From positions 310,001 to 374,000 of the forward strand of contig NZ_CP055305.1 in NCBI RefSeq assembly GCF_013377995.1: 64,000 bases of DNA, read 5' to 3'. Within the stretch, counting starts at the first letter, position 1, and each line of letters starts with the position of its first letter. This document shows positions 40,294 to 53,700 of the stretch, piece after piece. This DNA is from Mannheimia pernigra (GTDB taxonomy: Bacteria; Pseudomonadota; Gammaproteobacteria; Enterobacterales; Pasteurellaceae). Under the pieces are notes generated by a model that saw nothing but the letters and a program-made list of their open reading frames with translations, searched no databases and was not told the DNA's origin. Both the position numbers and the translations under genes were made by a program.

Positions 40294-40336
40294 TTTTATA
40301 CCTTAATGTTTTCTGAAGCTCACCGCATACCTGAGG

Positions 40337-40870
40337 TTAGAAACCAGCGTCCCAGTCCACCGTAATAGTTTTGGTGGCGAGATCTACTCTTTTAACTACT
40401 TGTTCATACAAAAACGGAATTAATCGTTCTTGTTTTCCAAAAGCATCCTTGCTGTTTGCTCGCACTACTAACACATCGTTTGAACCTGTTTCCATCATCT
40501 CAGTCACAGAGCCCATTATATAGTCATCCAAGTTTACCACTGTACAACCGATTAAATCGTGCCAATAGTAATCTCCTTCTTCCAATTCAGGAAGCACAGA
40601 TAAATCCACACCGATCTCGGCATTAGTCAACAGCTGTGCAACCTCACGGTCTTCTGTACCTTTAAATTTAACAATCAAATCGTTATTATGATAGCGCCAG
40701 CTTTCTAATTCGACCGCTTGCCAGATGCCTTTAATTTTTAAAAACCACGGCTGATAGTCGAAAATGCTTTCAGATTGTTCTGTTGATGAATAGAGACGTA
40801 ACCAGCCACGGATCCCATAGGTTGAACCTAATTTACCGACAACTTCAATTTTTTGTTCGCTCATACTCAC
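40337..40870 (-). CDS. rimM: 16S rRNA processing protein RimM
   Basis: RimM helps mature the 30S head domain and binds S19. The protein has 177 residues with [20 protein letters not shown] at the N-terminus and the PRC-barrel element [11 protein letters not shown] followed by [18 protein letters not shown] is embedded in the coding region at about 40710-40722. Confidence 0.96.
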   Translation of the reverse strand: MSMSEQKIEVVGKLGSTYGIRGWLRLYSSTEQSESIFDYQPWFLKIKGIWQAVELESWRYHNNDLIVKFKGTEDREVAQLLTNAEIGVDLSVLPELEEGDYYWHDLIGCTVVNLDDYIMGSVTEMMETGSNDVLVVRANSKDAFGKQERLIPFLYEQVVKRVDLATKTITVDWDAGF

Positions 40871-40899
40871 CTACTTATTTAATTTTGGCTTATTTAATA

Positions 40900-41148
40900 T
40901 TAAGCTGCTTTACGAGCTTCTTTTACTAAAGAAGCAACACGATCTGATAAGTCAGCACCTTTAGCAACCCACGCATCCACTTTAGCCACATCTAAACGTA
41001 AACGCTCAGCTTGACCAGCTGCTAATGGATTGAAGAAACCGATACGCTCGATAAAGCGACCATCACGAGGTGAACGACTATCCGCTACCACGATTTGGTA
41101 AAATGGGCGTTTTTTAGCTCCGCCACGAGTTAAACGAATGGTTACCAT
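40900..41148 (-). CDS. rpsP: 30S ribosomal protein S16
   Basis: Starting at [18 protein letters not shown] gives 82 residues, the standard length; the longer upstream frame is rejected. S16 is a primary 16S rRNA binding protein. [20 protein letters not shown] is present. It is the first gene of the operon, and a USS lies upstream at about 41228-41237. Confidence 0.98.
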   Translation of the reverse strand: MVTIRLTRGGAKKRPFYQIVVADSRSPRDGRFIERIGFFNPLAAGQAERLRLDVAKVDAWVAKGADLSDRVASLVKEARKAA

Positions 41149-41281
41149 AACCTTTCCTCTAAATGTTGATAGTAAAAAATAAACCCTCGTTCGAGGTGAG
41201 GGTGACGAACTTGCCCCTAAAACGGAAAACAAGCGGTCAAATTATACAGATTTCTTGTAAAAAAACAAGCTCAGATAAAAC

Positions 41282-41309
41282 AAAACCCCGATAGCAATAT
41301 CGGGGTTTT
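41282..41309 (-). terminator. Alpha operon terminator
   Basis: AAAACCCCGATA and TATCGGGGTTTT form a 12-bp stem with a GCAA loop. It can act in both directions and lies 19 bases after the rplQ stop. Confidence 0.92.
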
Positions 41310-41328
41310 AAGTTCAATCTAACTTAGA

Positions 41329-41718
<390 letters not shown>

Positions 41719-41747
41719 CTATTCCTTCTTAGAAAATCTATACCTAA

Positions 41748-42737
41748 CTAGTCTTCTGCAATGCTTGCAGGCGGCCAGTTTTCAAGGCGCATACCGAGTG
41801 ATAAGCCACGAGAAGCAAGAACATCTTTGATCTCTGTAAGAGATTTTTTACCTAAATTAGGCGTCTTAAGTAATTCAACTTCTGTACGTTGGACTAAATC
41901 ACCAATATAGTGAATTGTCTCTGCTTTTAAACAGTTAGCAGAACGAACTGTCAGCTCTAAATCATCTACCGGACGAAGAAGAATCGGATCAAACTCTGGT
42001 TTTTCTTCTTTCACTTCAGGTTGACGAACATCACGCAAATCAACGAATGCAGCAAGTTGTTCTGCTAAAATCGTTGCAGCACGACGAATAGCTTCTTCTG
42101 GATCTAATGTACCATTAGTTTCCATCTCAATAACAAGTTTATCTAAGTCTGTTCGTTGTTCTACACGCGCAGCTTCTACATTATAAGCAATACGATCTAC
42201 TGGCGAGAAACGCGCATCAACTAATAAACGACCAATTGGACGATCATCGTTTTGAGTGTGAAGACGTGCTGATGCAGGGACATAACCACGACCACGTTGA
42301 ACACGAATACGCATACTAATTGACGCATTCTTATCTGTTAAGTTACAGATAACGTGATCAGAATTTACGATTTCTACATCGCCATCGTGTGTGATGTCGG
42401 CTGCAGTTACAGGGCCAATTCCAGATTTATTCAGTGTCAAAATAATATCATCTTTATTTTGCACCTTTACCGCTAGACCTTTAAGGTTTAATAATACCTC
42501 AAGTATATCTTCCTGAACGCCTTCCTTGCTACTGTATTCATGTAATACACCATCAATTTCAACTTCAGTAACTGCACAACCCGGCATAGATGAAAGTAAA
42601 ATGCGGCGAAGTGCATTGCCTAATGTATGACCAAAACCACGTTCTAACGGCTCTAATGTCACTTTAGCACGAGTTGAACTAATTTGCTCAATATTCACTA
42701 AGTGCGGCTTTAAAAATTCTGTCACAGAACCCTGCAT
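41748..42737 (-). CDS. rpoA: RNA polymerase alpha subunit
   Basis: The alpha subunit dimer nucleates RNA polymerase assembly. The protein has 329 residues: the N-terminal domain with [20 protein letters not shown], and the C-terminal domain binding UP elements and activators ([12 protein letters not shown], and [16 protein letters not shown]). It lies between rpsD and rplQ as in E. coli. Confidence 0.99.
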   Translation of the reverse strand: MQGSVTEFLKPHLVNIEQISSTRAKVTLEPLERGFGHTLGNALRRILLSSMPGCAVTEVEIDGVLHEYSSKEGVQEDILEVLLNLKGLAVKVQNKDDIILTLNKSGIGPVTAADITHDGDVEIVNSDHVICNLTDKNASISMRIRVQRGRGYVPASARLHTQNDDRPIGRLLVDARFSPVDRIAYNVEAARVEQRTDLDKLVIEMETNGTLDPEEAIRRAATILAEQLAAFVDLRDVRQPEVKEEKPEFDPILLRPVDDLELTVRSANCLKAETIHYIGDLVQRTEVELLKTPNLGKKSLTEIKDVLASRGLSLGMRLENWPPASIAED

Positions 42738-42767
42738 TTTTTCCTCTCTTTGCGGTTAAGCTAACTA

Positions 42768-43394
42768 TTATTTAGAGTAAAGCTCAACGATCAGATGTTC
42801 ATTAATATCTGCTGATAGATCTGAACGCTCTGGACGACGTTTAAATACACCTTCCATTTTAGTCACATCAACTTCTAACCAAGTCGGCTTTTCACGTTGA
42901 GTTGCTAATTCTAATGATGCTTTAATACGTGCTTGTTTTTTCGATTTTTCACGAACAGCAACAACATCATCAACAGAAACTTGAAATGAAGGAATGTTTA
43001 CTACACGACCATTTACTACAATTGATTTATGGCTAACAAGCTGACGTGCTTCTGCACGAGTTGCAGCAAAACCCATACGGTAAACTACGTTATCTAAACG
43101 ACCTTCTAATAATACCAATAAGTTCTCACCCGTATTACCTTTTAAGCGATTTGCTTCAGTATAATAGTTACGGAATTGACGCTCTAAGATACCATAGATA
43201 CGGCGGACTTTTTGTTTTTCACGTAACTGACTACCATAGTCAGATAAACGTGGCTTGCGAGCACCATGTTGACCAGGGGCCACATCAAGTCTATTTCTAC
43301 ATTTTGATTCAATCGCACGAACGCCTGATTTTAAGAATAAATCAGCACCTTCACGACGGCTTAGCTTGAGTTTAGGACCCAAATATCTTGCCAT
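42768..43394 (-). CDS. rpsD: 30S ribosomal protein S4
   Basis: S4 nucleates 30S assembly and represses the alpha operon in E. coli. The protein has 208 residues, starting [16 protein letters not shown], with the S4 RNA-binding domain ([20 protein letters not shown]). Confidence 0.98.
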   Translation of the reverse strand: MARYLGPKLKLSRREGADLFLKSGVRAIESKCRNRLDVAPGQHGARKPRLSDYGSQLREKQKVRRIYGILERQFRNYYTEANRLKGNTGENLLVLLEGRLDNVVYRMGFAATRAEARQLVSHKSIVVNGRVVNIPSFQVSVDDVVAVREKSKKQARIKASLELATQREKPTWLEVDVTKMEGVFKRRPERSDLSADINEHLIVELYSK

Positions 43395-43422
43395 TTTCTT
43401 TCTCCAATTCTTTTAACGTCAA

Positions 43423-43815
<393 letters not shown>

Positions 43816-43828
43816 TTATCTACTCCGA

Positions 43829-44185
43829 CTATTTTTTGATCGGTTTGCGTGGACCTTTACGGGTACGCGCATTAGTCTTAGTACGTTGACCACGTACTGG
43901 TAAACTACGACGATGACGTAAACCACGGTAGCAACCTAAGTCTAAAAGACGTTTGATGCTTAAAGTTACTTCACGACGTAAATCACCTTCAACAGTAAAT
44001 TTACCAACTTCTTCACGCAGTTTTTCAATCTGCTCTTCAGACAATTCTCTGATCTTTACATCTTCAGCAATACCCGTTGCTGCACAGATAGCTTTAGCAC
44101 GAGTTTTACCAATACCGTAAATTGCAGTTAATGCGATTACAGTGTGTTTCTGATCAGGAATGTTAATGCCTGCAATACGGGCCAC
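43829..44185 (-). CDS. rpsM: 30S ribosomal protein S13
   Basis: The protein has 118 residues starting [14 protein letters not shown], with [16 protein letters not shown] and the basic [17 protein letters not shown] tail that contacts tRNA. It is the first gene of the alpha operon. A 139-base structured gap separates it from rpmJ. Confidence 0.98.
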   Translation of the reverse strand: MARIAGINIPDQKHTVIALTAIYGIGKTRAKAICAATGIAEDVKIRELSEEQIEKLREEVGKFTVEGDLRREVTLSIKRLLDLGCYRGLRHRRSLPVRGQRTKTNARTRKGPRKPIKK

Positions 44186-44212
44186 TATGCACTCCTATTA
44201 TTTAAGTTTTAT

Positions 44213-44297
44213 TGATATACTGATCTTGAAAAGCCCGTTTCAGGATACTCAAACAGTATATCAGGACGAATGAGCTGAGCAGTATAACTGCTCAGCA
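44213..44297 (-). promoter_or_regulatory. Structured leader of the alpha operon
   Basis: The rpmJ-rpsM gap contains TGATATACTG (about 44213-44223) complementary to CAGTATATCA (about 44254-44263), and GCTGAGCAGT/ACTGCTCAGC (44275-44297). In E. coli, S4 represses translation by binding a pseudoknot in this leader. The homology of these stems to that site is inferred from position only. Confidence 0.45.
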
Positions 44298-44324
44298 GGT
44301 TCTTTGCAAGAAATATGCGTAAAA

Positions 44325-44438
44325 TTAACCTTGACGTTGTTTGTGTTTAGGATCGCTACAAATCACACGAACCACACCTTCACGCTTGATTACTTTACAA
44401 TTACGGCACATTCTTTTAACTGAAGCACGAACTTTCAT
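44325..44438 (-). CDS. rpmJ: 50S ribosomal protein L36
   Basis: The protein has 37 residues, starting [11 protein letters not shown]. It has the zinc-binding ligands of the C+ form: CRNC, then a Cys in VICSDPKH and the His in the same segment. It follows secY as in E. coli, closing the spc operon. Confidence 0.97.
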   Translation of the reverse strand: MKVRASVKRMCRNCKVIKREGVVRVICSDPKHKQRQG

Positions 44439-44462
44439 TGCTTATCCTTCATTAATGGCTTA

Positions 44463-45782
44463 TTAACCTAAGCCTTTTAAGTTAGCTTTCTTCAACACAG
44501 AATCATATTGTTGAGACATTAAATGGCTCTGAACCTGTGCGATGAAATCCATAATAACAACCACTACGATTAATAGTGAAGTTCCACCTAATTGGAATGG
44601 AACTTTCCATAATGACGTAATGATATAAGGAACCAAACAAACAAAAGTAATATATAACGCACCAATTAAGGTTAAACGTGTCATTACTTTATCAATATAA
44701 CGAGATGTTTGTTCACCTGGTCGATAACCTGGTACAAACGCACCTGATTTCTTAAGATTATCCGCTGTATCACGAGGATTATACTGCATTCCTGTATAAA
44801 AGAATGCAAAGAAAATTACTGCCATTGTAAATAAAACAACATATAATGGTTGTCCTGGCTGTAATAGCTGTGAAAGATTAAATAACCATTCAAAACCTTC
44901 ACTTTGTCCAAACCATTGAGTAATACTCGCAGGAAATAAGATAATACTTGAAGCAAAAATTGCTGGTATTACACCTGCCATATTAACTTTTAACGGTAAA
45001 TGTGAAGATCTTGCAGGAGCCATCATTCTACCTTGCTGGCGACTTGCATAGTTCACAACAATTCTTCTTTGTCCACGCTCAACAAAAACAACAAAATACG
45101 TTACTGCAAATGCAATTATTGCAACTAATAGTAATACAATAAATGACAACTCACCTTGGCGAGCCTGTTCAATTGTTTGCCCAATAGTCGCTGGAAGATC
45201 AGCAACAATACCTGCAAAAATAATCAATGAGATACCGTTTCCGATACCACGTTCAGTGATTTGTTCACCTAGCCACATGAGAAACATTGTTCCAGTCACT
45301 AAGCTAATTACAGAAGTTACATAGAATAATATACTTGGATTAGGAACTAACCCTTGTACCATATTCGGTAAGGCTAATGAAATACCAATAGATTGAATAA
45401 ATGCTAGTAGTAATGTACCGTAACGCGTATATTTACTAATTTTTCTACGACCTGCCTCACCTTCTTTCTTTAATTCGGCTAAAGGTGGGTGAATCGCTGT
45501 CAATAACTGTATAATAATTGACGCCGAAATATAAGGCATAATACCTAATGCAAATATAGATGCGCGACTTAAAGCACCACCAGAGAACATATTGAACATA
45601 TCAATGATGGTGCCATGCTGTTGTCGAATTAATTCGGATAATACAGAAGCATCAATGCCAGGAACAGGTATAAAAGAACCGATACGGAAAACGATTAACG
45701 CACCTAAAACAAATAATAATCTTGATTTAAGCTCGCCAGTCCCTTTTTGTGTACTACCTTGGTACCCTGGTTGCTTTGCCAT
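44463..45782 (-). CDS. secY: Preprotein translocase subunit SecY
   Basis: SecY is the channel of the Sec translocon in the inner membrane. The protein has 439 residues with ten hydrophobic segments, an N-terminus near [36 protein letters not shown] and the cytoplasmic loop [27 protein letters not shown] region. It lies between rplO and rpmJ. Confidence 0.99.
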   Translation of the reverse strand: MAKQPGYQGSTQKGTGELKSRLLFVLGALIVFRIGSFIPVPGIDASVLSELIRQQHGTIIDMFNMFSGGALSRASIFALGIMPYISASIIIQLLTAIHPPLAELKKEGEAGRRKISKYTRYGTLLLAFIQSIGISLALPNMVQGLVPNPSILFYVTSVISLVTGTMFLMWLGEQITERGIGNGISLIIFAGIVADLPATIGQTIEQARQGELSFIVLLLVAIIAFAVTYFVVFVERGQRRIVVNYASRQQGRMMAPARSSHLPLKVNMAGVIPAIFASSIILFPASITQWFGQSEGFEWLFNLSQLLQPGQPLYVVLFTMAVIFFAFFYTGMQYNPRDTADNLKKSGAFVPGYRPGEQTSRYIDKVMTRLTLIGALYITFVCLVPYIITSLWKVPFQLGGTSLLIVVVVIMDFIAQVQSHLMSQQYDSVLKKANLKGLG

Positions 45783-45786
45783 CTAT

Positions 45787-46221
45787 TTATTCCTCGATAG
45801 AACCGCCAGCAGCTTCAATAGCAGCTCTAGCACCTTTAGTTACACCTAAGCCTTTAACTACAACTGCTTTATTAATTTCACCAGCTAAAATCACTTTAGC
45901 TGATAAAATATCTTTAGTAATAATATTAGCTGCTTTTAATGCTTCTAAAGTTACTTCGTTACCATCTACTTTAGCTAAGTCGTTTAAACGAATTTCTGCC
46001 ACATGTAGTGATTTAAGTGATGTAAAACCAAATTTTGGTAAACGACGGTATAAAGGCATTTGACCACCCTCGAAACCACGACGAACACGTCCGCCCGAAC
46101 GAGATTTTTGACCTTTATGACCACGACCACCAGTTTTACCTAAACCAGAACCAATACCACGACCTAAACGCTTTCCACTGTGCTTAGCACCTTCAGCTGG
46201 AGAAAGAGAATTTAAACGCAT
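45787..46221 (-). CDS. rplO: 50S ribosomal protein L15
   Basis: The protein has 144 residues with the glycine-rich start [20 protein letters not shown] and [18 protein letters not shown]. It lies 4 bases before secY. Confidence 0.98.
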   Translation of the reverse strand: MRLNSLSPAEGAKHSGKRLGRGIGSGLGKTGGRGHKGQKSRSGGRVRRGFEGGQMPLYRRLPKFGFTSLKSLHVAEIRLNDLAKVDGNEVTLEALKAANIITKDILSAKVILAGEINKAVVVKGLGVTKGARAAIEAAGGSIEE

Positions 46222-46225
46222 TCTA

Positions 46226-46402
46226 TTACTCCTCTACTTTAACCATATAAGATACTTGATTGATCATACCACGCACTGCGGGTGTATCTTCAAGTTCTAC
46301 AGTATGACGAATATGACGAAGACCTAAGCCTTTTAACGTTGCTTTATGTTTCGGTAAACGAGCAATAGAGCTACGAGTTTGAGTTACTTTAATTTTTGCC
46401 AT
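46226..46402 (-). CDS. rpmD: 50S ribosomal protein L30
   Basis: Starting at [11 protein letters not shown] gives 58 residues; a start two codons upstream is less likely. [20 protein letters not shown] is the family core. It lies between rpsE and rplO. Confidence 0.97.
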   Translation of the reverse strand: MAKIKVTQTRSSIARLPKHKATLKGLGLRHIRHTVELEDTPAVRGMINQVSYMVKVEE

Positions 46403-46408
46403 ATCCAA

Positions 46409-47277
<869 letters not shown>

Positions 47278-47291
47278 AGTGTTACCTTACT

Positions 47292-47825
47292 TTACTTTTT
47301 CTTCGCTTCTTTAGTACGTACAACTTCATCAGAGTAACGTACACCTTTACCTTTATAAGGCTCAGGTTTGCGATATGCACGAATATCTGCTGCTACCTGA
47401 CCAATTAACTGTTTGTCAGCACTTTTCAGAATAATTTCTGTTTGTGATGGACATTCACCAGTTACGCCAGCTGGCAACTCATGTTCTACAGGGTGTGAGA
47501 AACCTAAACTTAAGGCAACAACATTACCTTTCATTTGAGCTCTATAACCTACACCCACTAATTGCAATTTCTTAGTAAAGCCTTCAGTAACACCGATAAC
47601 CATCGCGTTCACAAGTGCACGAGCAGTACCCGCTTGTGCATCTGCATTAGCAACACCTTCACGAGGTGCAAAAGTTAATACGTTATCTTCTTGTTTTACT
47701 TCAACTGCATTGTGGATTTCGCGAGATAACTCGCCATTTTTACCTTTAACTGTTAATAACTGACCGTTAAGTTTCACCTCAACACTGGCAGGAATATTAA
47801 CAGGTGCTTTTGCAACACGAGACAT
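47292..47825 (-). CDS. rplF: 50S ribosomal protein L6
   Basis: The protein has 177 residues: [17 protein letters not shown], then [20 protein letters not shown] and the C-terminal [17 protein letters not shown]. It lies near the sarcin-ricin loop. Confidence 0.98.
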   Translation of the reverse strand: MSRVAKAPVNIPASVEVKLNGQLLTVKGKNGELSREIHNAVEVKQEDNVLTFAPREGVANADAQAGTARALVNAMVIGVTEGFTKKLQLVGVGYRAQMKGNVVALSLGFSHPVEHELPAGVTGECPSQTEIILKSADKQLIGQVAADIRAYRKPEPYKGKGVRYSDEVVRTKEAKKK

Positions 47826-47841
47826 TAATCCTACCCCTCTA

Positions 47842-48234
47842 TTATGCTACGTAACAGATAATTTCACCGCCGAGGCCAGCTTGACGTGCTGCACGGTCAG
47901 TCATTACACCTTTAGATGTAGAAATAACAGCGATACCCAAACCACCCATAACTTTTGGTAATTCGTCTTTACGTTTATAAATACGAAGACCTGGACGGCT
48001 CACACGTTGGATACTTTCTACAACTGGTTTATTTTGGAAATATTTTAAAGTAATTTCCAGTTCAGGTTTTGCACCTTCAACAACTTTAACGCTTTCGATA
48101 TAACCTTCTTCAGCTAAAACATTTGCTATAGCAACTTTTAACTTAGATGAAGGCATACTGATTGCAACTTTATTCGCTGCTTGACCGTTACGAATACGGG
48201 TCAGCATATCTGCGATTGGATCTTGCATGCTCAT
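47842..48234 (-). CDS. rpsH: 30S ribosomal protein S8
   Basis: The protein has 130 residues: [20 protein letters not shown] and [21 protein letters not shown]8 is the translational repressor of the spc operon in E. coli. Confidence 0.98.
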   Translation of the reverse strand: MSMQDPIADMLTRIRNGQAANKVAISMPSSKLKVAIANVLAEEGYIESVKVVEGAKPELEITLKYFQNKPVVESIQRVSRPGLRIYKRKDELPKVMGGLGIAVISTSKGVMTDRAARQAGLGGEIICYVA

Positions 48235-48270
48235 GTATTTACTCCCATGATTCCAAATTAAAAGAGGTTA

Positions 48271-48576
48271 TTACCAGCTCGCTTTTTTAAGACCCGGAAT
48301 TTCGCCACGCATAGCAGCTTCACGGACTTTAATACGGCTTAAGCCAAACTTACGGAGCACACCATGTGGTCTACCAGTTTGACGGCAACGATTACGCTGA
48401 CGAATTGGACTAGAATCGCGTGGCAGTGTTTGTAATTTTAACACTGCATCCCAACGTTCTTCATCCGAAGAATTTACATCAGAAATGATTTTCTTTAATT
48501 CTTCACGCTTTACGTAGAATTTATCAGCTAATTTAGCACGTTTTACATCACGTGCGATCATTGATTGTTTTGCCAC
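48271..48576 (-). CDS. rpsN: 30S ribosomal protein S14
   Basis: The protein has 101 residues, the long zinc-independent form without CxxC pairs: [20 protein letters not shown] and [20 protein letters not shown]. It lies between rplE and rpsH. Confidence 0.98.
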   Translation of the reverse strand: MAKQSMIARDVKRAKLADKFYVKREELKKIISDVNSSDEERWDAVLKLQTLPRDSSPIRQRNRCRQTGRPHGVLRKFGLSRIKVREAAMRGEIPGLKKASW

Positions 48577-48587
48577 GATAACCTACC

Positions 48588-49145
<558 letters not shown>

Positions 49146-49457
49146 TTAAATTAATTTATCGTTAGATTTGAAGATACGTACTTTTTTACCATCTTCAATT
49201 CTAAATCCTACACGGTCAGCTTTGTTAGTTTCAGAGTTAAAAATCGCAACATTTGAAGCATCAATCGCAGCTTCTTTTTTCACTAAACCGCCAGCTTTAC
49301 CTAATGCAGGAACTGGTTTCTCGTGTTTAGTTACGATGTTGATACCCTCAACAAAAACTTTACCATTTGGTAAGACTTTAGTTACCTTACCACGTTTGCC
49401 CTTATCTTTACCAGTAAGAACAATTACTTCATCGTTTTGACGGATTTTTGCAGCCAT
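49146..49457 (-). CDS. rplX: 50S ribosomal protein L24
   Basis: The protein has 103 residues: [20 protein letters not shown] is the KOW motif. It initiates 50S assembly. It lies 10 bases after rplN. Confidence 0.98.
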   Translation of the reverse strand: MAAKIRQNDEVIVLTGKDKGKRGKVTKVLPNGKVFVEGINIVTKHEKPVPALGKAGGLVKKEAAIDASNVAIFNSETNKADRVGFRIEDGKKVRIFKSNDKLI

Positions 49458-49467
49458 TACATTCTCC

Positions 49468-49851
<384 letters not shown>

Positions 49852-49857
49852 TTAAAA

Positions 49858-49940
49858 TAAAAAAACACCCTTTCGGGACGAACCTGTCCTCAAATATGAA
49901 CAGGTCGCAGAATATACCATAACATACAATAAGAAATCAA
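49858..49940 (-). promoter_or_regulatory. spc operon promoter and leader
   Basis: On the minus strand TTGATT (49940-49935) and TATATT (49916-49911) are spaced by 18 bases. The leader then contains CCTGT/ACAGG arms around an AT-rich loop, and CCCGAAAGGG followed by TGTTTTTTT before rplN. The last stem is short but terminator-like and overlaps alternative pairings (GGAC/GTCC). Confidence 0.6.
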
Positions 49941-49983
49941 GGCAATTTTCACTTTTTCAGTATTGCAAAAAATGGAAAAAATA

Positions 49984-50011
49984 GGACCGCTTGTAGTTTA
50001 GCAAGCGGTCC
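49984..50011 (-). terminator. znuD terminator from inverted USS pair
   Basis: GGACCGCTTG and CAAGCGGTCC form a 10-bp stem across a seven-base loop. A second stem, AAACCGAA/TTCGGTTT (50031-50047), lies between it and the znuD stop. Both separate znuD from the spc promoter. Confidence 0.7.
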
Positions 50012-50050
50012 AAATTTTATGTTTTTTACCAAACCGAAGTTCGGTTTTAT

Positions 50051-52600
50051 CTAAAACGAAACGCCAAGGTTCAGTATAAAGTTGCGGCCCATTTGTGGCA
50101 CATACGGTAAATAAGAGTTGTGAATATACACTTTCTGATTTAACAAGTTGTTAATATTCAACGTTGCACTGTATTCAATATCACTGATTTTACGTTGATA
50201 ATTCACCGCTATATTCACCAAGTGGTAGCCTTTAGTCACATCCTCTGGCACTTTTTCTACATAGTAACCGTCATAACCAAGCCCACCTGATGCCTCACGT
50301 CTTTTTTCCGCTTCCTCTTGGGCAATCGGTTTAATCACGCTGTTAATTGAAACACGTTTTTGTGCAAACATTCGGGTGTATTCGAACGAGCCTGACCAGT
50401 TCTGATTAAATTGACTTTTGAGTCGAAAACCTAACCGCATCGGTGGTACACGGGCGGCATTACGGTTAGGGCGCTCAAGCGTTTCTACGCCAACTTGAGT
50501 ATAATCGCACTCTTCTTCATCCCATTCGTTGATAAAGCAGTTTTTCGCATACTTTTTATTACCATAGAAGGTTTTAAAACCGAACAATCTCCCATTCACA
50601 TAGTCGCCAAACAAGGAAATTTTGTGCTTTTCTGTCACCTGATAGCCAATTTCACCTTCAAATCCGTGGAATTTGGCTTGAGATTGATTGTAACGACGCA
50701 TAAACAAGTTGCCTTCTCGGTGTAGGTTTTCGTTGTGAATATAATTTTTAAAGCGTTGATAATACGCACTCACTTTAAAATCCCATTTGTCCGAGAAGTG
50801 TATTAATCCCACTTCTGCATTATTAGAACGTTCTTTTTTCAGATCTCGATTGCCGTATTCAAAGGAGTTGGTCGCAAGATGTTTGCCATGATAATAGAGC
50901 TCCATTGGTGCTGGCATTCTTTCATTATGAGAACCCGTGACAGATAAACGGTAATCGGGATGAAAATCCCACATAATCGTACCTGAATAAGAGAGTGCAT
51001 TTTCCTTATAGATCGACAAATCTGGCTGGCGAGCCCTATCATTCAATCGTAGCTTTTCTTTATTGTAGCTAATTGGGATAGATTGTTTTTCCCAACGTGC
51101 ACCAGCCTCAAAGATAAAATTCCCGATTGCCACCTGCTCTAAAATAAACAAACTCAGCTGTTTATTCGTATTTACCACTAAAGGATTACGTTCAGATTCT
51201 TTACGCTCCCCACTTAAATCTTTATCATCTTTATCGGCACTCGTCGATAAACGAGACGAACTGCTTTTCTGCGTTTGATACTGAATGCCAAGCACACCAT
51301 TCGAATACTCCGTTGGCTGGTGGTAAAATTCTAGCCTGCTATTAAAACCACGATTAAAATAAAACGCTTCTGGCTTACCTGCCATCCGTGCTGCAGTATA
51401 TTTCTTACTCTCTTTTATTGCACCAGTATCACCTGAGGTTATGTGTGCTTTGCCATCATGCTTTTCATCGTGATAATAATCCGCGTAAGTGAGAGACAAT
51501 TTCAACTTGCTGATACCAGGAAATGGATCTTTCATCTCGCCACGAAGATCGTAGCGCTTAGAACGCATATCTATAACTGGACCAGCAGAACTAACATCGT
51601 GCTGATGTCCATAAACATTACTATGGCTATGTGCACCGCCATTCAAATCTGTTCCACAGTGGAAATGAAGAGAATCATTCACATCTTTGTCAGTCATTAA
51701 ATGTGGGTAAGCATTTAAATAAGGTGCATCACCACCAGAAGTAACCGCATTTAAATTTGAAGCATCAAATAAATGCCCAGAGCAATAATCAAACGCGTGA
51801 TTATGCCCTGGAATACCGTAATGATCCTGCCGATAACTAACTGAGGCTCCTAGATACCCCCTGCTACCAATCCAACTTGCCCCGAATGTACCCACATTGG
51901 ATTTATTATGACTATCTGGTAAATAGTTTAGCTTTCTACCAATATAGACTTCTGGCACATGATAGTTACCCGATTTCCGAGTCAATCCTTCCGCACGAAT
52001 TAAGAAATTCTCCCCCGCAGATAACGTTACACCTGCATTTAGTAAACGCTCTTTACTTGCCGTATCAAAACGGGAGATCACCTCTCCCTCATAGCCTTTT
52101 TCAGGACGATAGGTAGGAATTCGTTTATCAATAATATTCACTACACCCGCAGGAGAAGCCATACCATACATAAGAGTTGAAGTACCTCGTACTAAATCTA
52201 CCTGCTGTGCCAAAAGAGTATCTACCACCACAGTATGATCTGGCGAAATATTCGACATATCAACAATATCCGATCCATTTTGTAACAATTTTATTCTCAC
52301 ACCATCTTGTCCACGAATGACAGGGGCACTTGCTCCGCCACCAAATGGATTAGAGTGAACGCCTAACTCTCCAGCTAGAGCATTACCTAATGTGGCAGAG
52401 CGAGATTTAAATACTTTCCCCTCAATTGTCACATCACTAGCTTTACGGCCTTGCGTAAAAGCAAGGGATTGGAAATCAGGTACCACGCTGGAAGAGACCA
52501 CAACTTCATCAAGCAAAGCCTCTTTTTCCGCATACGCAAACTGACAACAACTTGATACCGCAACCGCAAATAAACTCTTTTTAAAATGAAACTTCTGCAT
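50051..52600 (-). CDS. znuD: TonB-dependent outer membrane receptor, ZnuD type
   Basis: The protein has 849 residues: a signal peptide ending FAYA, a TonB-box-like LDEVVVSSS, a plug domain (PVIRGQDGVRIKLLQNGSDI, LVRGTSTLMYGMASPAGVVN) and a 22-strand-type barrel ending LGVSF. Between two strands is a long loop with GIPGHNHAFDYCSGH, HFHCGTD and GGAHSHSNVYGHQHD. The His cluster bounded by cysteines resembles Neisseria ZnuD, a zinc importer. A haem receptor is the alternative. It stands alone, between the S10 and spc operons. A Zur operator was not identified. Confidence 0.82.
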   Translation of the reverse strand: MQKFHFKKSLFAVAVSSCCQFAYAEKEALLDEVVVSSSVVPDFQSLAFTQGRKASDVTIEGKVFKSRSATLGNALAGELGVHSNPFGGGASAPVIRGQDGVRIKLLQNGSDIVDMSNISPDHTVVVDTLLAQQVDLVRGTSTLMYGMASPAGVVNIIDKRIPTYRPEKGYEGEVISRFDTASKERLLNAGVTLSAGENFLIRAEGLTRKSGNYHVPEVYIGRKLNYLPDSHNKSNVGTFGASWIGSRGYLGASVSYRQDHYGIPGHNHAFDYCSGHLFDASNLNAVTSGGDAPYLNAYPHLMTDKDVNDSLHFHCGTDLNGGAHSHSNVYGHQHDVSSAGPVIDMRSKRYDLRGEMKDPFPGISKLKLSLTYADYYHDEKHDGKAHITSGDTGAIKESKKYTAARMAGKPEAFYFNRGFNSRLEFYHQPTEYSNGVLGIQYQTQKSSSSRLSTSADKDDKDLSGERKESERNPLVVNTNKQLSLFILEQVAIGNFIFEAGARWEKQSIPISYNKEKLRLNDRARQPDLSIYKENALSYSGTIMWDFHPDYRLSVTGSHNERMPAPMELYYHGKHLATNSFEYGNRDLKKERSNNAEVGLIHFSDKWDFKVSAYYQRFKNYIHNENLHREGNLFMRRYNQSQAKFHGFEGEIGYQVTEKHKISLFGDYVNGRLFGFKTFYGNKKYAKNCFINEWDEEECDYTQVGVETLERPNRNAARVPPMRLGFRLKSQFNQNWSGSFEYTRMFAQKRVSINSVIKPIAQEEAEKRREASGGLGYDGYYVEKVPEDVTKGYHLVNIAVNYQRKISDIEYSATLNINNLLNQKVYIHNSYLPYVPQMGRNFILNLGVSF

Positions 52601-52790
52601 TTTATTCCCATAAAAAATTTAAGGCTAAGGCGGGTATTCTGTATAATTACATCAACATTGTCAATAACCATTATTTTTATATGGTGATAAAACTAAACAA
52701 GCGGTTGAATTTCACTAATTTTTTGCAAAAAATTAGAGGAAATAGACCGCTTGCATCAAACAAAAATCTGGAAGTAGCTGTAGAATAAAT
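52601..52790 (-). promoter_or_regulatory. znuD upstream region
   Basis: On the minus strand TTGACA (about 52660) and CAGAAT are spaced by 17 bases and could be a promoter. GTAATTATAC at about 52641-52650 is a perfect 10-base palindrome within the spacer and might be part of an operator. Two USS copies in opposite orientation (52697-52706 and 52745-52754) flank an AT-rich stem further upstream. Confidence 0.4.
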
Positions 52791-52819
52791 AAAAAGCCCT
52801 ACATCTCTGTAGGGCTTTT
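52791..52819 (-). terminator. S10 operon terminator
   Basis: AAAAAGCCCTACA and TGTAGGGCTTTT form a 12-bp stem with a TCTC loop, with T-rich sequence after it on the minus strand, 14 bases after the rpsQ stop. Confidence 0.92.
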
Positions 52820-52832
52820 GTGGGTTTATTGA

Positions 52833-53087
52833 TTAAGCCTGTGCTTTCTCAACAACACGAACTAATGTGTGTGATTTAGTTTTAGAGAGTGGCCGACACT
52901 CTTTAATTTCAACTACATCACCTAATTGTGCTTCATTTTTTTCATCGTGTACGTGTAATTTAGTAGTACGACGGATAAACTTACCATATAAAGGATGTTT
53001 AACTGTACGTTCGATAGCAATTACAAATGATTTATCCATTTTATCGCTAACCACTTTACCTTGTACTGTACGAATTTTATCAGTCAT
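52833..53087 (-). CDS. rpsQ: 30S ribosomal protein S17
   Basis: The protein has 84 residues: [20 protein letters not shown] and [14 protein letters not shown]. It is the last gene of the S10 operon and overlaps the rpmC stop by one base. Confidence 0.98.
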   Translation of the reverse strand: MTDKIRTVQGKVVSDKMDKSFVIAIERTVKHPLYGKFIRRTTKLHVHDEKNEAQLGDVVEIKECRPLSKTKSHTLVRVVEKAQA

Positions 53088-53277
53088 TATTCACCCGCCT
53101 TTTCGGTTAATACAGTTTTAACTTGTGCAATACTGCGACGCACTTGTTTTAACTGGTGGGTTTGTTGAAGCTGACCGGTGGCTGCTTGCATACGCAATTT
53201 GAATTGTTCACCTAAAAGGTTCACTAACTCACCATTCAGCTCTTCAACACTTTTATTACGTAGTTCTTGAGCTTTCA

Positions 53278-53278
<1 letters not shown>
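53087..53278 (-). CDS. rpmC: 50S ribosomal protein L29
   Basis: The protein has 63 residues: [19 protein letters not shown] and [20 protein letters not shown]. It lies at the tunnel exit. It overlaps both neighbours by one base. Confidence 0.98.
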
Positions 53279-53688
<410 letters not shown>

Positions 53689-53700
53689 TCAGTGATCTCC

